This document shows positions 1 to 8,915 of a DNA stretch of 38,342 nt, one piece after another; position 1 is the stretch's first letter, and each line of letters opens with the position of its first letter. Below the pieces are notes generated by a model that searched no databases, was not told the DNA's origin, and saw only the letters and a program-made list of their open reading frames with translations. The stretch comes from Verrucomicrobiota bacterium (GTDB lineage: Bacteria; Verrucomicrobiota; Verrucomicrobiia; Opitutales; Opitutaceae): contig JAGVUB010000151.1 of assembly GCA_019136515.1 (NCBI GenBank), positions 1 to 38,342 on the forward strand, in the 5' to 3' direction. The position numbers and the translations under genes are program-made.

Positions 1-2040
1 CGCCGGCAAGACCACCACTTCCGAGCGCATTCTCTTCTACACCGGCACCGTCCACAAGATGGGCGAGGTGCATGAGGGCTCCGCGGTCACCGACTGGATG
101 GAGCAGGAGCGCGAACGCGGCATCACCATCACCTCGGCGGCTGTTTCGTGCGCCTGGGTCCCCTCGGTGGGCCCGTTCAAGGGGATCAAGACCCGCATCA
201 ATATCATCGACACCCCCGGACACGTGGATTTCACGGCCGAGGTGGAGCGCTCGCTCCGCGTGCTCGACGGTGCGGTTTCCGTTTTCTGCGCGGTCGGCCG
301 CGTGCAGCCCCAGTCCGAGACGGTCTGGCGCCAAGCCAACAAGTACCGCGTGCCGCGGCTGGCGTTCGTCAACAAGATGGATCGCACCGGCGCCAACTTC
401 CTCCAGTGCATCGAGGAGATGCGGGCGAAGTTGAAGGCCAATGCCCATGCCCTCTACCTGCCGATCGGCGCCGAGGAGAACTTCGCCGGTGTGGTCGACC
501 TTGTTCACCAGGTCGCCTACCTCTTCGAGGACAATGCCGCCGATCCGATGGGCATGACCCCGAAGATCGTCGAGATCCCCGCCGACATGAAGGCCGACGC
601 GAAGAAGTATCGCGACGCCCTCGTGGAGGCCGTGGCCGATAGCGACGACGCGATCGCCGAGAAGTATCTGGCCGGCGAGGAGATTTCCGCGCACGAGCTC
701 ATGGTTGGCATCCGCAAGGCGACCGTTGCCATGAAGATCACCGGCGTTGTGCCGGGCTCCGCCTTCAAGAAGAAGGGTGTGCAGCGCCTGTTGGACTGCG
801 TTGTCAACTACCTGCCGGCTCCGGCCGACATTCCCGATGCGCAGGGCCAGGACAGCGACGGCCAGCCCGTCGCCGCCAAGGCCGACGATCGCGAGAAGAC
901 CGTCGCCATCGCTTTCAAGCTCTGGAGCGATCCCTTTGTGGGCCGCCTCGTCTTCTGCCGTATCTACCATACAATCCGCGCACCCGCCGCAGCGAGCGCG
1001 TCTCGCGCCTGTTGCTCATGCGCGCCATGGACAAGGAGGAGATCGAGGTTGCCTACGCCGGTGACATCTGTGCCGTCATCGGCATCAAGGACGTCATCAC
1101 TGGCGACACCCTGTGCGACGAAGATTTCGATATCCGCCTGGAACCACCGACCTTCCCCGAGACCGTCATCTCGATGTCGATCGAGCCGAAGTCGAAGGTC
1201 GACCAAGAGAAGATGGGTAACGCGCTTGCCCGTCTCGCCGCCGAAGACCCCACTTTCCGCGTCTCCACCGACGCCGAAACCGGTCAGACCATCATCGCCG
1301 GCATGGGCGAACTTCATCTCGAGATCATCCGCGACCGCATGCTGCGCGAGTTCAAGGTCGAGGCCGAAGCCGGCAAGCCGCAGATCGCTTATCGTGAGAC
1401 GATCACCAAGGCATCCGAAGGCGAGGGCAAGTTCATCCGCCAGACCGGTGGAAAGGGACAGTACGGCCACGTCTGCATCAAGCTCGAGCCCAACGAAAAG
1501 GGCAAAGGCAACGAGGTGCTCAACGAGATCGTCGGCGGTGTCATCCCCAAGGAGTTCATCAAGCCCGCGACCGAAGGCATTCTCGAGGGTACCAACAACG
1601 GTACCATCGCTGGCTACCCCGTGGTCGACATCCGCGCCCGCATCTACGACGGTTCTTTCCACGCTGTCGACTCGTCGGAAATCGCGTTCAAGATGGCCGG
1701 CATCTTCGCTTTCAAGGAAGCGATGAAGGCCGCTGCCCCGATCTTGCTCGAGCCGATCATGAAGGTCGAGGTCACCGTCCCCGAAGAGTACCAGGGCGAC
1801 ATCATGGGCGACATCAATCGTCGCCGTGGCCAGATCCAAGGTATGGAAAGCCGCGAGGGAGCCTGCATCGTCGCCGCGCTCGTTCCGCTCGAAACCATGT
1901 TCGGTTACGCCACCGACATCCGCTCCCTCTCGAAGGGCCGCGCCTCCTACTCCATGGAGCCGTCCCATTTCGACCAAGTCCCGGCGCAGGTTCTTACCCG
2001 TATCGTCGAAACGTCCACCCGCGCCCCTGCGCGCACGTAA
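1..2040 (+). CDS. fusA: Elongation factor G, 5' end outside window, frameshifted
   Basis: EF-G is the translational GTPase that drives tRNA-mRNA translocation on the ribosome and, with RRF, ribosome recycling. The window opens inside the G domain at [15 protein letters not shown] (P-loop), so the start codon and the first few tens of residues lie upstream. The switch regions [10 protein letters not shown] and DTPGHVDFT and the NKMD guanine-specificity motif follow in frame 2. After [11 protein letters not shown] (domain II, near base 967) the reading moves to frame 1 and resumes at [20 protein letters not shown], running intact through domains III-V to the stop. Against normal EF-G about 28 bases are missing at the joint, so as written the protein is broken. 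All the rest is well conserved, which argues for a sequencing or assembly error rather than decay. It lies 18 bases upstream of rpsJ; no tuf gene lies between them. Confidence 0.93.
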
Positions 2041-2058
2041 TCCCGACGCACCGCACCC

Positions 2059-2367
2059 ATGAAAGGTCAACGCATTCGCATCAAGCTTCAGGGCTTCGAC
2101 TATCGCATCATCGACCAGTCGGCCTCCGAGATCGTCGAGACGGCCAAGCGTTCCGGCGCCCGTGTGTCGGGCCCGGTCCCGCTGCCCACGCGCATCGAGA
2201 AGCTCTCGGTCAACCGCTCCCCGCACGTGGACAAGAAGTCCATGGAACAGTTCGAGATCCGCACCCACAAGCGGCTCCTCGACATCATCGAGCCCACGGC
2301 CCAAACGGTCGACGAGCTCAAGAAACTCAATCTCCCGTCCGGCGTCGATATCACTATCAACGTATGA
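2059..2367 (+). CDS. rpsJ: 30S ribosomal protein S10 (NusE)
   Basis: S10 is a component of the 30S head and, as NusE, a partner of NusB in transcription antitermination. The 102-residue product has the usual length. It carries the conserved run [20 protein letters not shown] followed by [13 protein letters not shown], the diagnostic S10 signature. The ATG is preceded by GCACCGCACCC, so no Shine-Dalgarno is visible. In many bacteria tuf precedes rpsJ; here fusA is the direct upstream neighbour. A 99-base gap with a small hairpin separates it from rplC, the largest gap in the first half of the cluster. Confidence 0.97.
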   Translation: MKGQRIRIKLQGFDYRIIDQSASEIVETAKRSGARVSGPVPLPTRIEKLSVNRSPHVDKKSMEQFEIRTHKRLLDIIEPTAQTVDELKKLNLPSGVDITINV

Positions 2368-2466
2368 CGGTGTGACCCACCAGCCTTAGGCGACGGCCCG
2401 CCCTTGCGGGCGCCGCGTCTAATGTAGGTCCCGTAAACGGATAACCTCCACCTACCGCTTAGAAAC
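2368..2466 (+). promoter_or_regulatory. rpsJ-rplC intergenic leader with hairpin
   Basis: This is a 99-base non-coding gap in a cluster where gaps are mostly under 50 bases. It contains a GCCCGC-CCTT-GCGGGC hairpin (2396-2411) followed by an A/T-richer stretch running up to the rplC start (GGATAACC, CTTAGAAAC). There is no T-tract after the hairpin, so a plain terminator is unlikely. A leader for autogenous control of the downstream genes or a secondary promoter is possible, but the sequence does not decide between them. Confidence 0.35.
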
Positions 2467-3105
2467 ATGATCCAAACAATCCTCGGCAAAAAAGTCGGGA
2501 TGACGCAGGTGTACGACGGCGATAACGCCCTCGTCCCCGTCACCGTCGTCGAAGCCGGTCCCTGCCCGGTCGTGCAGGTCAAGACGGTCGAGACCGACGG
2601 TTATAATGCCGTCCAGCTCGGCTTTGGTCCCCAGAAGGAGCAGCGCCTCAGCAAGGCCGAGGTCGGCCACGCGAAGAAGGCTGGCGTCGCCGCTGTGAGC
2701 CGCCTCTCGGAAGTGCGTCTCGCCTCCGCTCCCGAAGCCAAGACCGGTGACATCGTCACGGTCGAAATCTTCAAGGAAGGCCAATTGGTCGACGTGACCG
2801 GTGAGACCAAGGGCAAAGGCTTCCAGGGCGTCCAGTTCCGCTTCAAGACCAAGGGTGGCCGCGCCTCCCATGGCTCGATGTTCCACCGCCGAATCGGTGC
2901 CATCGGTATGCGCCAGACTCCCGGCCGCGTCTTCAAGAATCAAAAGATGCCCGGCCACATGGGTGCGGTGAACCGCACCGTCCAGAACCTCAAGGTCGTC
3001 AAGGTCCTCGCCGACAAGAATCTGCTGCTCGTTCGCGGTGCGATTCCCGGCTGCAACGGATCTGACGTCATCATCCGCTCCGCCATCAAGGCGGTTAAAG
3101 CCTAA
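2467..3105 (+). CDS. rplC: 50S ribosomal protein L3
   Basis: L3 is an early-assembly protein of the 50S subunit whose extension reaches towards the peptidyl transferase centre. The 212-residue product is of normal length. It opens with ILGKKVGMTQVY and carries the conserved core KGKGFQGVQFRFKTKGG and the loop GMRQTPGRVFKNQKMPGHMG that contacts 23S rRNA. The start ATG has no obvious Shine-Dalgarno (CTTAGAAAC precedes it). The stop lies 14 bases before rplD. Confidence 0.98.
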   Translation: MIQTILGKKVGMTQVYDGDNALVPVTVVEAGPCPVVQVKTVETDGYNAVQLGFGPQKEQRLSKAEVGHAKKAGVAAVSRLSEVRLASAPEAKTGDIVTVEIFKEGQLVDVTGETKGKGFQGVQFRFKTKGGRASHGSMFHRRIGAIGMRQTPGRVFKNQKMPGHMGAVNRTVQNLKVVKVLADKNLLLVRGAIPGCNGSDVIIRSAIKAVKA

Positions 3106-3119
3106 GGAGCGCCCACGAC

Positions 3120-3752
3120 ATGAAGCTCAAAGTTTACTCCGCTGATGGCTCGCAGTTCGTCGAGAAGGATTTCGACGGCATCGAGACCTTCGAAGGCGAC
3201 AAGGGCCTGCAGGCCGTCAAGCAGGTCGCCGTCGCGCACCGCGCCAACGCCCGCCAGGGCACCCGCAGCACCAAGACCCGCGGTGAGGTCTCCGGCGGCG
3301 GCAAGAAGCCGTTCAAGCAGAAGGGCACCGGCCGCGCTCGCGCTGGCTCGACCCGTTCGCCGCTCTGGTCCGGTGGTGGCGTGGTCTTCGGACCGCGTCC
3401 GCAGGACTTCTCCCAGAAGATCAACGCCAAGGTGAAGAATCTCGCCCTGCGCCGCGCCTTCTTCGATCGCGCCGTCGCCGGTGAGATCGAGGTGATCGAG
3501 CGCTTCGAGGCCGCCGCAGCCAAGACCAAGGAGATCAACTCCGTCGTTGGCCGCATCGCCCCGGAAGGCAAGATCCTCATCGTCGACGCGCCCTTCGGCA
3601 CCGAAGTTCGCCGCGCCGCCCGCAACCTCGAGCGCGTCTTCATCCAAGACGCCACCCAGCTCAACACCCTCGACCTGACCCAGTACCGGAAGGTGATCCT
3701 CTCCGAGAAGGCGCTCGAGAACGTCATCGCCCGCATGAAGGGAGGCAACTGA
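3120..3752 (+). CDS. rplD: 50S ribosomal protein L4
   Basis: L4 binds 23S rRNA, and its long loop lines the polypeptide exit tunnel; in some bacteria it also represses its own operon. The 210-residue product contains the tunnel-loop signature KKPFKQKGTGRARAGSTRSP followed by LWSGGGVVFGPRP. AAGGAG lies 10 bases before the ATG, one of the few plausible ribosome binding sites here. Its stop overlaps the rplW start by one base (TGATG), which suggests translational coupling. Confidence 0.98.
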   Translation: MKLKVYSADGSQFVEKDFDGIETFEGDKGLQAVKQVAVAHRANARQGTRSTKTRGEVSGGGKKPFKQKGTGRARAGSTRSPLWSGGGVVFGPRPQDFSQKINAKVKNLALRRAFFDRAVAGEIEVIERFEAAAAKTKEINSVVGRIAPEGKILIVDAPFGTEVRRAARNLERVFIQDATQLNTLDLTQYRKVILSEKALENVIARMKGGN

Positions 3753-4036
3753 TGAAGCCCGCCTACGAAGTTCTTAAGACCATCCGCCTGACGGAGAAGT
3801 CCAACAAGCAGTCTTCCGAGTTCGGTCAGTACACCTTCGAGGTGTTCCCCGAGGCCACGAAGCAGCATGTCCGTTCCGCCGTCGAGGCCACCTTCAAGGT
3901 CGGCGTCAAGCGCGTGAACATCATCAACGTGAAGGGCAAGCCGAAGCGCGACCGCCGCGGTCGTCCGACGACCCGCTCCGACTACAAGAAGGCCATCGTC
4001 ACCCTGAAGAAGGGCGACAAGATCGAGCTCGCCTGA
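3752..4036 (+). CDS. rplW: 50S ribosomal protein L23
   Basis: L23 sits at the tunnel exit and is the docking site for trigger factor and SRP. The product has 94 residues, the usual size. The sequence begins with the typical LKTIRLTEKSN segment and has the conserved NIINVKGKPKRDRRGR loop. A GGAGG lies six bases before the ATG, inside the end of rplD, consistent with coupled translation through the one-base overlap. Confidence 0.97.
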   Translation: MKPAYEVLKTIRLTEKSNKQSSEFGQYTFEVFPEATKQHVRSAVEATFKVGVKRVNIINVKGKPKRDRRGRPTTRSDYKKAIVTLKKGDKIELA

Positions 4037-4058
4037 GCCGCACACCGGAGACACCACC

Positions 4059-4922
4059 ATGCCTCTCAAGCAATTCCGTCCCATCACCCCGACTCAGCGC
4101 TACCTGATCCTCAACGTTGATCCGGAGCTCTCGAAGAAGAAGCCCGAAGCGCGCCTCACCGAGTCGACCCGCAAGTCGGGCGGTCGCAACTGCTACGGCC
4201 GCATCACGTCGCGTCGCCGCGGCGGTGGTCACCGTCGCCGTTATCGCATCGTCGACTTCCGTCGCAACAAGCTCGACATCCCGGCCAGCGTCCAAGCCCT
4301 CGAGTACGATCCGAACCGTTCGGCGAACCTTGCCCTCCTGGCCTACGTCGACGGCGAGAAGCGCTACATCATCGCCCCAAAGGGCCTGAAGGTCGGCGCC
4401 AAGGTCGTCTCCAGCGACAAGACCCCCGAGGAGTTCCTCCCCGGCTGTTCTTACCCGCTCTCGATCATCCCTGCGGCCACCTTCATCCACTGTGTCGAGC
4501 TTCTGCCCGGGCAGGGTGCGGTCATTGCCCGCTCGGCCGGCAATGCCGCCCAACTCGTCAACATCGAGGGGGACAACGCGATCATTCGTATGCCCAGCGG
4601 AGAGATCCGCATGGTCAACAAGCGCTGCCGTGCCACGATCGGCGAGGTCGGCAATGGCGACCACATGAACCAGTCCCTCGGCAAGGCGGGTCGCAACCGT
4701 TGGCTCGGCCGCCGTCCCCGCGTGCGCGGTGTGGCCATGAACCCGGTCGACCACCCCAACGGTGGCGGTCAGGGCAAGTCCAAGGGTGGTGGCGGTCGCC
4801 AGCACCTCGTCTCCCCGTGGGGCCAGCTCGCCAAGGGCTTCCCGACCCGCAAGCGGTCGAAGACGACCAACGCCCTCATCATTACCCGCAAGAACGGCCG
4901 TAAGCCGCGCGGCAAGAAATAA
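4059..4922 (+). CDS. rplB: 50S ribosomal protein L2
   Basis: L2 is needed for subunit association and peptidyl-transferase activity. The 287-residue product is slightly longer than the E. coli protein (273). It has the N-terminal RNA-binding part (GGRNCYGRITSRRRGGGHRR), the SH3-like core, and the C-terminal signature GVAMNPVDHPNGGGQGKSKG with its conserved histidine. A GGAG lies eight bases before the ATG. Gene order with rplW and rpsS is canonical. Confidence 0.98.
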   Translation: MPLKQFRPITPTQRYLILNVDPELSKKKPEARLTESTRKSGGRNCYGRITSRRRGGGHRRRYRIVDFRRNKLDIPASVQALEYDPNRSANLALLAYVDGEKRYIIAPKGLKVGAKVVSSDKTPEEFLPGCSYPLSIIPAATFIHCVELLPGQGAVIARSAGNAAQLVNIEGDNAIIRMPSGEIRMVNKRCRATIGEVGNGDHMNQSLGKAGRNRWLGRRPRVRGVAMNPVDHPNGGGQGKSKGGGGRQHLVSPWGQLAKGFPTRKRSKTTNALIITRKNGRKPRGKK

Positions 4923-4956
4923 CCCAACCGCCGCGTAACCCAAACGATTTCACGCC

Positions 4957-5232
4957 ATGGCTCGTTCAATCAAGAAAGGCTTCTTCGTCGACCCGCACCT
5001 CTCGGAGAAATTCGAGAAGGCGAAGAAGGCCAACAACAAGAAGCCCCTCCAGACGTGGTCGCGTCGTTCGACCATCACCCCCGACTTTGTCGGTGTCACG
5101 TTCAACGTCCATAACGGCAAGGCCTTCGTCCCGGTCTTCGTGACCGAGAATATGGTCGGCCACAAACTCGGCGAATTCGCTCCGACGCGCTTCTTCAAGG
5201 CGCACGGCGCCCACACCGCCAAGGCCGTCTGA
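4957..5232 (+). CDS. rpsS: 30S ribosomal protein S19
   Basis: S19 is a 30S head protein that forms a bridge with S13 and contacts A-site tRNA. The 91-residue product opens [19 protein letters not shown] and contains the hallmark [20 protein letters not shown] and [13 protein letters not shown] motifs. No Shine-Dalgarno is apparent (TTTCACGCC before the ATG). It is followed by a 62-base gap containing GC-rich inverted segments before rplV. Confidence 0.98.
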   Translation: MARSIKKGFFVDPHLSEKFEKAKKANNKKPLQTWSRRSTITPDFVGVTFNVHNGKAFVPVFVTENMVGHKLGEFAPTRFFKAHGAHTAKAV

Positions 5233-5294
5233 TGCAACAGGGCAGGGCCGCCCGCCTTTCCGGCGCCGGCGGCCAGCCGTAAAACACCACCACC

Positions 5295-5639
5295 ATGGAA
5301 GTCCAAGCTCTTACCCGGTTCGCCCGGATGTCCCCGAAGAAGATGCGCGAGGTCGCTCGCGAGATCCAGGGGCTCGCTGCTCCGCAGGCCGTCGAACTGC
5401 TCACCCTCATCCCGCGCAAATCCGCCCGCCTCATCGTCAAGACGTTGAAGTCGGCCATCGCGAACGCGGAGAACAACAACAACCTCTCCTCCGACAACCT
5501 CGTCGTGGCCTCCGCCGTGATCGAGACCGGTCCTGTGCTCAAGCGCTTCAAAGCCGGTGCCCGCGGTTCCGCGATGCCCCGCCGCAAGAAGATGTCGCAC
5601 ATCCGCATCGTCCTCTCCGAAGCCGCCGCAACCAAGTAA
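5295..5639 (+). CDS. rplV: 50S ribosomal protein L22
   Basis: L22 is a 50S protein whose beta-hairpin narrows the exit tunnel and is a known site of macrolide-resistance changes. The 114-residue product has the usual [14 protein letters not shown] start and the end motif [15 protein letters not shown]. The ATG is preceded by ACACCACCACC, an example of the C/A-rich, Shine-Dalgarno-free starts common in this cluster. rpsC begins four bases after its stop. Confidence 0.97.
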   Translation: MEVQALTRFARMSPKKMREVAREIQGLAAPQAVELLTLIPRKSARLIVKTLKSAIANAENNNNLSSDNLVVASAVIETGPVLKRFKAGARGSAMPRRKKMSHIRIVLSEAAATK

Positions 5640-5643
5640 CGCC

Positions 5644-6279
5644 ATGGGACAAAAGACCAATCCGATCGGTTTCCGCCTGGCCGTCCGCCGCAACTGGCAG
5701 TCGCGCTGGTTCGCGCGCAAGAAGGAATTCGGCCTGCTCCTCGCCGAGGACCAGAAGATCCGCGAGCAGCTCATGGGCAAGCTCAAGCTCGCCTCTGTGC
5801 CGCGCATCTTCATCGAGCGCGCCGCCAACCGCGTGCGTGTGAAGGTGTTCACCGCCCGCCCGGGCATCGTCATCGGCCGCAAGGGCCAGGAGGTCGAGAA
5901 GATCAAGGAAGATCTCGCCAAGCTCACCGGCAAGGAGATCCTGCTCGATATCCAGGAGGTCAAGAAGCCCGAGATCGAGGCCCAGCTCGTCGCCGAGAAC
6001 ATCTGCCTCCAACTCGAGCGCCGCATCTCCTACCGTCGCGCGATGAAGAAGGCCATGCAGATGGCGATGAGCCTCGGTGCCGATGGCATCAAGCTTCAGG
6101 CCTCCGGCCGCCTCGGTGGCTCGGAAATCGCCCGTCGCGAGCTGCAGCGCACCGGTCGCGTGCCGCTCCATACCCTCCGCGAGAACATCGACTACGGTTT
6201 CGCCGAGGCCCACACCGTTTACGGCAAGATCGGCGTGAAGTGCTGGATCTGCAAGAAGGACACCGACAACAACAACTGA
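5644..6279 (+). CDS. rpsC: 30S ribosomal protein S3
   Basis: S3 lines the mRNA entry channel and contributes to ribosomal helicase activity. The ATG opening [18 protein letters not shown] was chosen because it is the family's invariant start; the frame is open further upstream inside rplV. The 211-residue product contains a type II KH domain with the [14 protein letters not shown] loop and the C-terminal [13 protein letters not shown] motif. The tail ends in a short Asp/Asn run. rplP starts seven bases later. Confidence 0.98.
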   Translation: MGQKTNPIGFRLAVRRNWQSRWFARKKEFGLLLAEDQKIREQLMGKLKLASVPRIFIERAANRVRVKVFTARPGIVIGRKGQEVEKIKEDLAKLTGKEILLDIQEVKKPEIEAQLVAENICLQLERRISYRRAMKKAMQMAMSLGADGIKLQASGRLGGSEIARRELQRTGRVPLHTLRENIDYGFAEAHTVYGKIGVKCWICKKDTDNNN

Positions 6280-6286
6280 GCCCACC

Positions 6287-6709
6287 ATGGCCCTTCAACC
6301 TGCACGCACCAAATTCCGTCGCGCCCAAAAGGGCAGCAACGCCGGCAAGGCCAAACGCGGCAACACGATCGCGTTCGGCGAATACGCCATCCAGGCCATG
6401 GACCGCGTCCGTCTCGACGGCCGCCAGCTCGAAGCCGCTCGTGTGGCGATCAACCGCCACCTCAAGCGCAAGGGCAAGGTCTGGATCCGCGTTTTCCCGC
6501 ACATGCCGGTCACCAAGCACCCTGCCGAAGCCCGAATGGGTCGAGGCAAAGGCGCGGTCGAATTCTACGTCGCGCTGATCAAGCCCGGCGCCATCCTTTT
6601 CGAGCTCGCCGGTGTTCCGCTCACCATCGCCCGCGAGGCGATGCGCTTGGCCGACACCAAGCTGCCCTGCAAGTGCCGCTTCATCGCCCGTGAGGGCGTT
6701 GCGGCCTGA
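6287..6709 (+). CDS. rplP: 50S ribosomal protein L16
   Basis: L16 is a late-assembly protein near the A site and central protuberance. The 140-residue product carries the family signatures [10 protein letters not shown], the [17 protein letters not shown] loop and [11 protein letters not shown] at the end. The arginine of the RMGRGKG region, hydroxylated by YcfD in E. coli, is present. The ATG is preceded by TGAGCCCACC without a Shine-Dalgarno. Confidence 0.98.
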   Translation: MALQPARTKFRRAQKGSNAGKAKRGNTIAFGEYAIQAMDRVRLDGRQLEAARVAINRHLKRKGKVWIRVFPHMPVTKHPAEARMGRGKGAVEFYVALIKPGAILFELAGVPLTIAREAMRLADTKLPCKCRFIAREGVAA

Positions 6710-6744
6710 GCGCGCCCACAACCGCCGCCACCAAACGAGACGCC

Positions 6745-6960
6745 ATGAAACCCAAGGACATCCGCGAGCTCTCCATTGCGGAGATCGAAGCGAAGCTTCG
6801 CGAGACCCGCGAAACCCTCCTCCAGAGCAACCTGCGCAAGCACACCGGCCAGATCGACAAGCCCCATACGTTCAAGGCGTATCGCAAGGACATCGCCCGG
6901 CTGGAGACCATCCTCACCCAAAAGAAGCAGGCCGCCGCGGCTCCCGCGGCCGCCCGTTAA
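6745..6960 (+). CDS. rpmC: 50S ribosomal protein L29
   Basis: L29 is a small two-helix protein beside the tunnel exit, next to L23. The 71-residue product has the typical start [17 protein letters not shown] and the [20 protein letters not shown] middle. The tail is alanine-rich ([12 protein letters not shown]), slightly longer than the minimal family core. It sits in the standard L16-L29-S17 order. Confidence 0.96.
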   Translation: MKPKDIRELSIAEIEAKLRETRETLLQSNLRKHTGQIDKPHTFKAYRKDIARLETILTQKKQAAAAPAAAR

Positions 6961-6978
6961 CACGGAGCGCCCAAGACT

Positions 6979-7281
6979 ATGGAAGCCGCCAAACGCACCG
7001 AACGGAAGACCCTCCTCGGCACTGTCACCAGCCGGATGGGCGACAAGTCCGTCAAGGTCACCATCCCCTTCAAGATCCCGCACCCTCGTTACCTGAAGGT
7101 CATCAATCGCAAGACCGTCGTGCACGTGCATGACGAGAAGAACGAGACCAAGATCGGCGACAAGGTCGAGATCATGGAAACCCGCCCGCTCAGCCGCCTC
7201 AAGCGCTGGCGCGTGCTCAAGGTTGTCCACGCCGCCAACAACAACGCCCTCGAGGCCAACCTCGAACCGTCCAAGGAGTAA
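6979..7281 (+). CDS. rpsQ: 30S ribosomal protein S17
   Basis: S17 is a primary 16S rRNA binder with an OB fold. The 100-residue product contains GTVTSRMGDKSVKVTI and the core KIGDKVEIMETRPLSRLKRW, both diagnostic. GGAG lies 11 bases before the ATG, wider than the usual optimum. rplN follows after six bases. Confidence 0.97.
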   Translation: MEAAKRTERKTLLGTVTSRMGDKSVKVTIPFKIPHPRYLKVINRKTVVHVHDEKNETKIGDKVEIMETRPLSRLKRWRVLKVVHAANNNALEANLEPSKE

Positions 7282-7287
7282 CGCGCC

Positions 7288-7637
7288 ATGATCCAGATGC
7301 GTTCCATTCTCGACGTCGCCGACAACACCGGCGCGCGCAAGGCCTCGATGATCAGCCGTATGGGCCAGAACACCGACATCGCGCATGTCGGCGACATCAT
7401 CACGGTCAACATCAAGGACAGCAGCCCCGACGCCACCGTCAAAAAGGGTGAGGTCGCCAAGGCCGTCATCGTTCGCACCAGGGCGCCCCTGCGCCGCGCC
7501 GATGGCAGCTACCTGCGTTTCGACAACAACGCCGTCGTCATCATCGATGCCGAAGGCAATCCCAAGGGCCCGTCGCCCGCGAGCTGCGCGCGAAGAACTT
7601 CATGAAGATCGTCTCCCTCGCTCCGGAGGTCCTCTGA
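7288..7637 (+). CDS. rplN: 50S ribosomal protein L14, frameshifted near its 3' end
   Basis: L14 sits at the subunit interface and interacts with L19 and the silencing factor RsfS. The first about 95 residues are normal ([20 protein letters not shown] through [12 protein letters not shown]). The expected TR(I/V)FG that follows is missing, and the family ending [22 protein letters not shown] continues in another frame, with its stop overlapping the rplX start (TGATG). About 16 bases are absent near 7570. Read without correction the frame ends at 7605 with an unrelated tail. Because this is an essential, otherwise well-conserved gene, a sequence error is the likelier cause. AAGGAG lies nine bases before the ATG. 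Confidence 0.92.
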
Positions 7638-7912
7638 TGAAGCAGAAATTCCACATCAAGCGTGGCGACACCGTCGCCGTCGTCGCCGGCTCCCACAAGG
7701 GCAAGCAGGGCAAGGTCCTCGAGATCCGCGCCGCCAAGCAGCGTGCCGTTGTCGAAGGCGTCGCCATGATCAAGCGCCACGAGCGCAAGTCCCAGGCCAA
7801 TCCCCAAGGCGCCATCGTCGAACGCGAGGGCTCCATCCACGTCTCCAATCTCAAGGTGGTGACCGCTGCCGAGAAACCCGCCGCAAAAAAGGCTGGCAAG
7901 GCGCAGTCCTGA
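7637..7912 (+). CDS. rplX: 50S ribosomal protein L24
   Basis: L24 is an initiator of 50S assembly with a KOW domain. The ATG overlaps the corrected rplN stop by one base and is preceded by GGAGG at seven bases; it gives the family start [18 protein letters not shown]. The 91-residue product shows the KOW motif (GSHKGKQGKVLEI) and the MIKRHERKSQANPQGAIVER segment. The tail is rich in Lys and Ala. Confidence 0.97.
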   Translation: MKQKFHIKRGDTVAVVAGSHKGKQGKVLEIRAAKQRAVVEGVAMIKRHERKSQANPQGAIVEREGSIHVSNLKVVTAAEKPAAKKAGKAQS

Positions 7913-7967
7913 GTTGTCACTCTGACCAACTTACCACGCTGCCGGGTCGGAAATCCGGCGCACACCC

Positions 7968-8549
7968 ATGAAGCAAGTCCCGCAACTTAAGAAGCACTAT
8001 ACCGAGGTCGTCGTCCCTGCCCTCAAGCAGAGCCGCGGCTACACCAATCCGCACCAGGTGCCGCGCATCCTGAAGGTCGTCCTCAACACCGGTATCGATT
8101 CCGGTGCGGACAAGACCGTCATCGCCGACACCCAGCGCGACCTCACCGCGATCGCCGGCCAGAAGGCCGTGCTCACCAAATCCCGCAAAGCGATCGCGAA
8201 TTTCAAGCTTCGCGAGGGCCAGATTGTCGGTTCCACGGTCACCCTGCGCGGTGAGAACATGTGGCACTTCCTCTCCCGCCTGCTCGTCGTCGCCCTCCCG
8301 GCCATCCGCGACTTCCGCGGCGTGCCGACCAAGTTCGACGGCAACGGCAACTACAACCTCGGCATCGCCGACTACTCCATCTTCCCCGAGATCTCCCTCG
8401 AGAACACCAAGCGTATGATGGGTCTCGACATCTCGATCGTCACCTCCGCCTCAAACGACGACGAAGGCCGCGAGCTGCTCAAGCTTCTCGGGTTCCCCTT
8501 CCGTCGCACCGAGGCCGTTGTCGCCGCCAAGACTCCCACCGCCGCCTGA
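7968..8549 (+). CDS. rplE: 50S ribosomal protein L5
   Basis: L5 binds 5S rRNA in the central protuberance and contacts P-site tRNA. The 193-residue product has the standard core: [32 protein letters not shown] and [18 protein letters not shown]. The C-terminus has a short extension ([10 protein letters not shown]). The 55-base gap upstream contains a weak GCCGG/CCGGC inverted repeat and no Shine-Dalgarno. Confidence 0.98.
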   Translation: MKQVPQLKKHYTEVVVPALKQSRGYTNPHQVPRILKVVLNTGIDSGADKTVIADTQRDLTAIAGQKAVLTKSRKAIANFKLREGQIVGSTVTLRGENMWHFLSRLLVVALPAIRDFRGVPTKFDGNGNYNLGIADYSIFPEISLENTKRMMGLDISIVTSASNDDEGRELLKLLGFPFRRTEAVVAAKTPTAA

Positions 8550-8556
8550 TCCCGCC

Positions 8557-8862
8557 ATGCCGAAAACTTCCGCCATCGAGAAGAACAACCGCCGCATCGC
8601 CCTCGTCGAAAAGTACGCGGCGAAGCGTGCCGAGCTGAAGGCCATTCTTGCCAACCCGAAGACCTCCGACGAGGAATTCTTCGCGGCCCAGAAGGCGATG
8701 TCCAAGCTTCCCCGCAACTCGTCGGCCATTCGGGTGCGCAACCGTTGCGCGCTCAGCGGTCGCCCGCGTGGCTACATCCGCCGTTACCGCGTTTCCCGTA
8801 TCACCTTCCGTGAGCTTGCGCTCAACGGCAAGATTCCGGGCGTCACCAAGAGTTCCTGGTAA
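8557..8862 (+). CDS. rpsN: 30S ribosomal protein S14 (zinc-free long form)
   Basis: S14 is a 30S head protein. The start was set at the ATG giving [13 protein letters not shown], seven bases after rplE; the frame is open upstream but that part is not family-like. The 101-residue product matches the long, cysteine-poor form like that of E. coli: only one Cys is present and there is no pair of CxxC motifs, so it should not bind zinc. The signature [20 protein letters not shown] and the SSW ending are present. Confidence 0.97.
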   Translation: MPKTSAIEKNNRRIALVEKYAAKRAELKAILANPKTSDEEFFAAQKAMSKLPRNSSAIRVRNRCALSGRPRGYIRRYRVSRITFRELALNGKIPGVTKSSW

Positions 8863-8915
8863 AGACCTTTCGGACCGGCAGTCGGATATCGGCCGGTCCC
8901 CATCAACGAACACCC

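Noticed and set aside
959..1020. Programmed frameshifting in fusA
   Set aside because: About 28 bases of conserved domain II are absent rather than one base, there is no slippery site, and programmed shifts are not known in EF-G.
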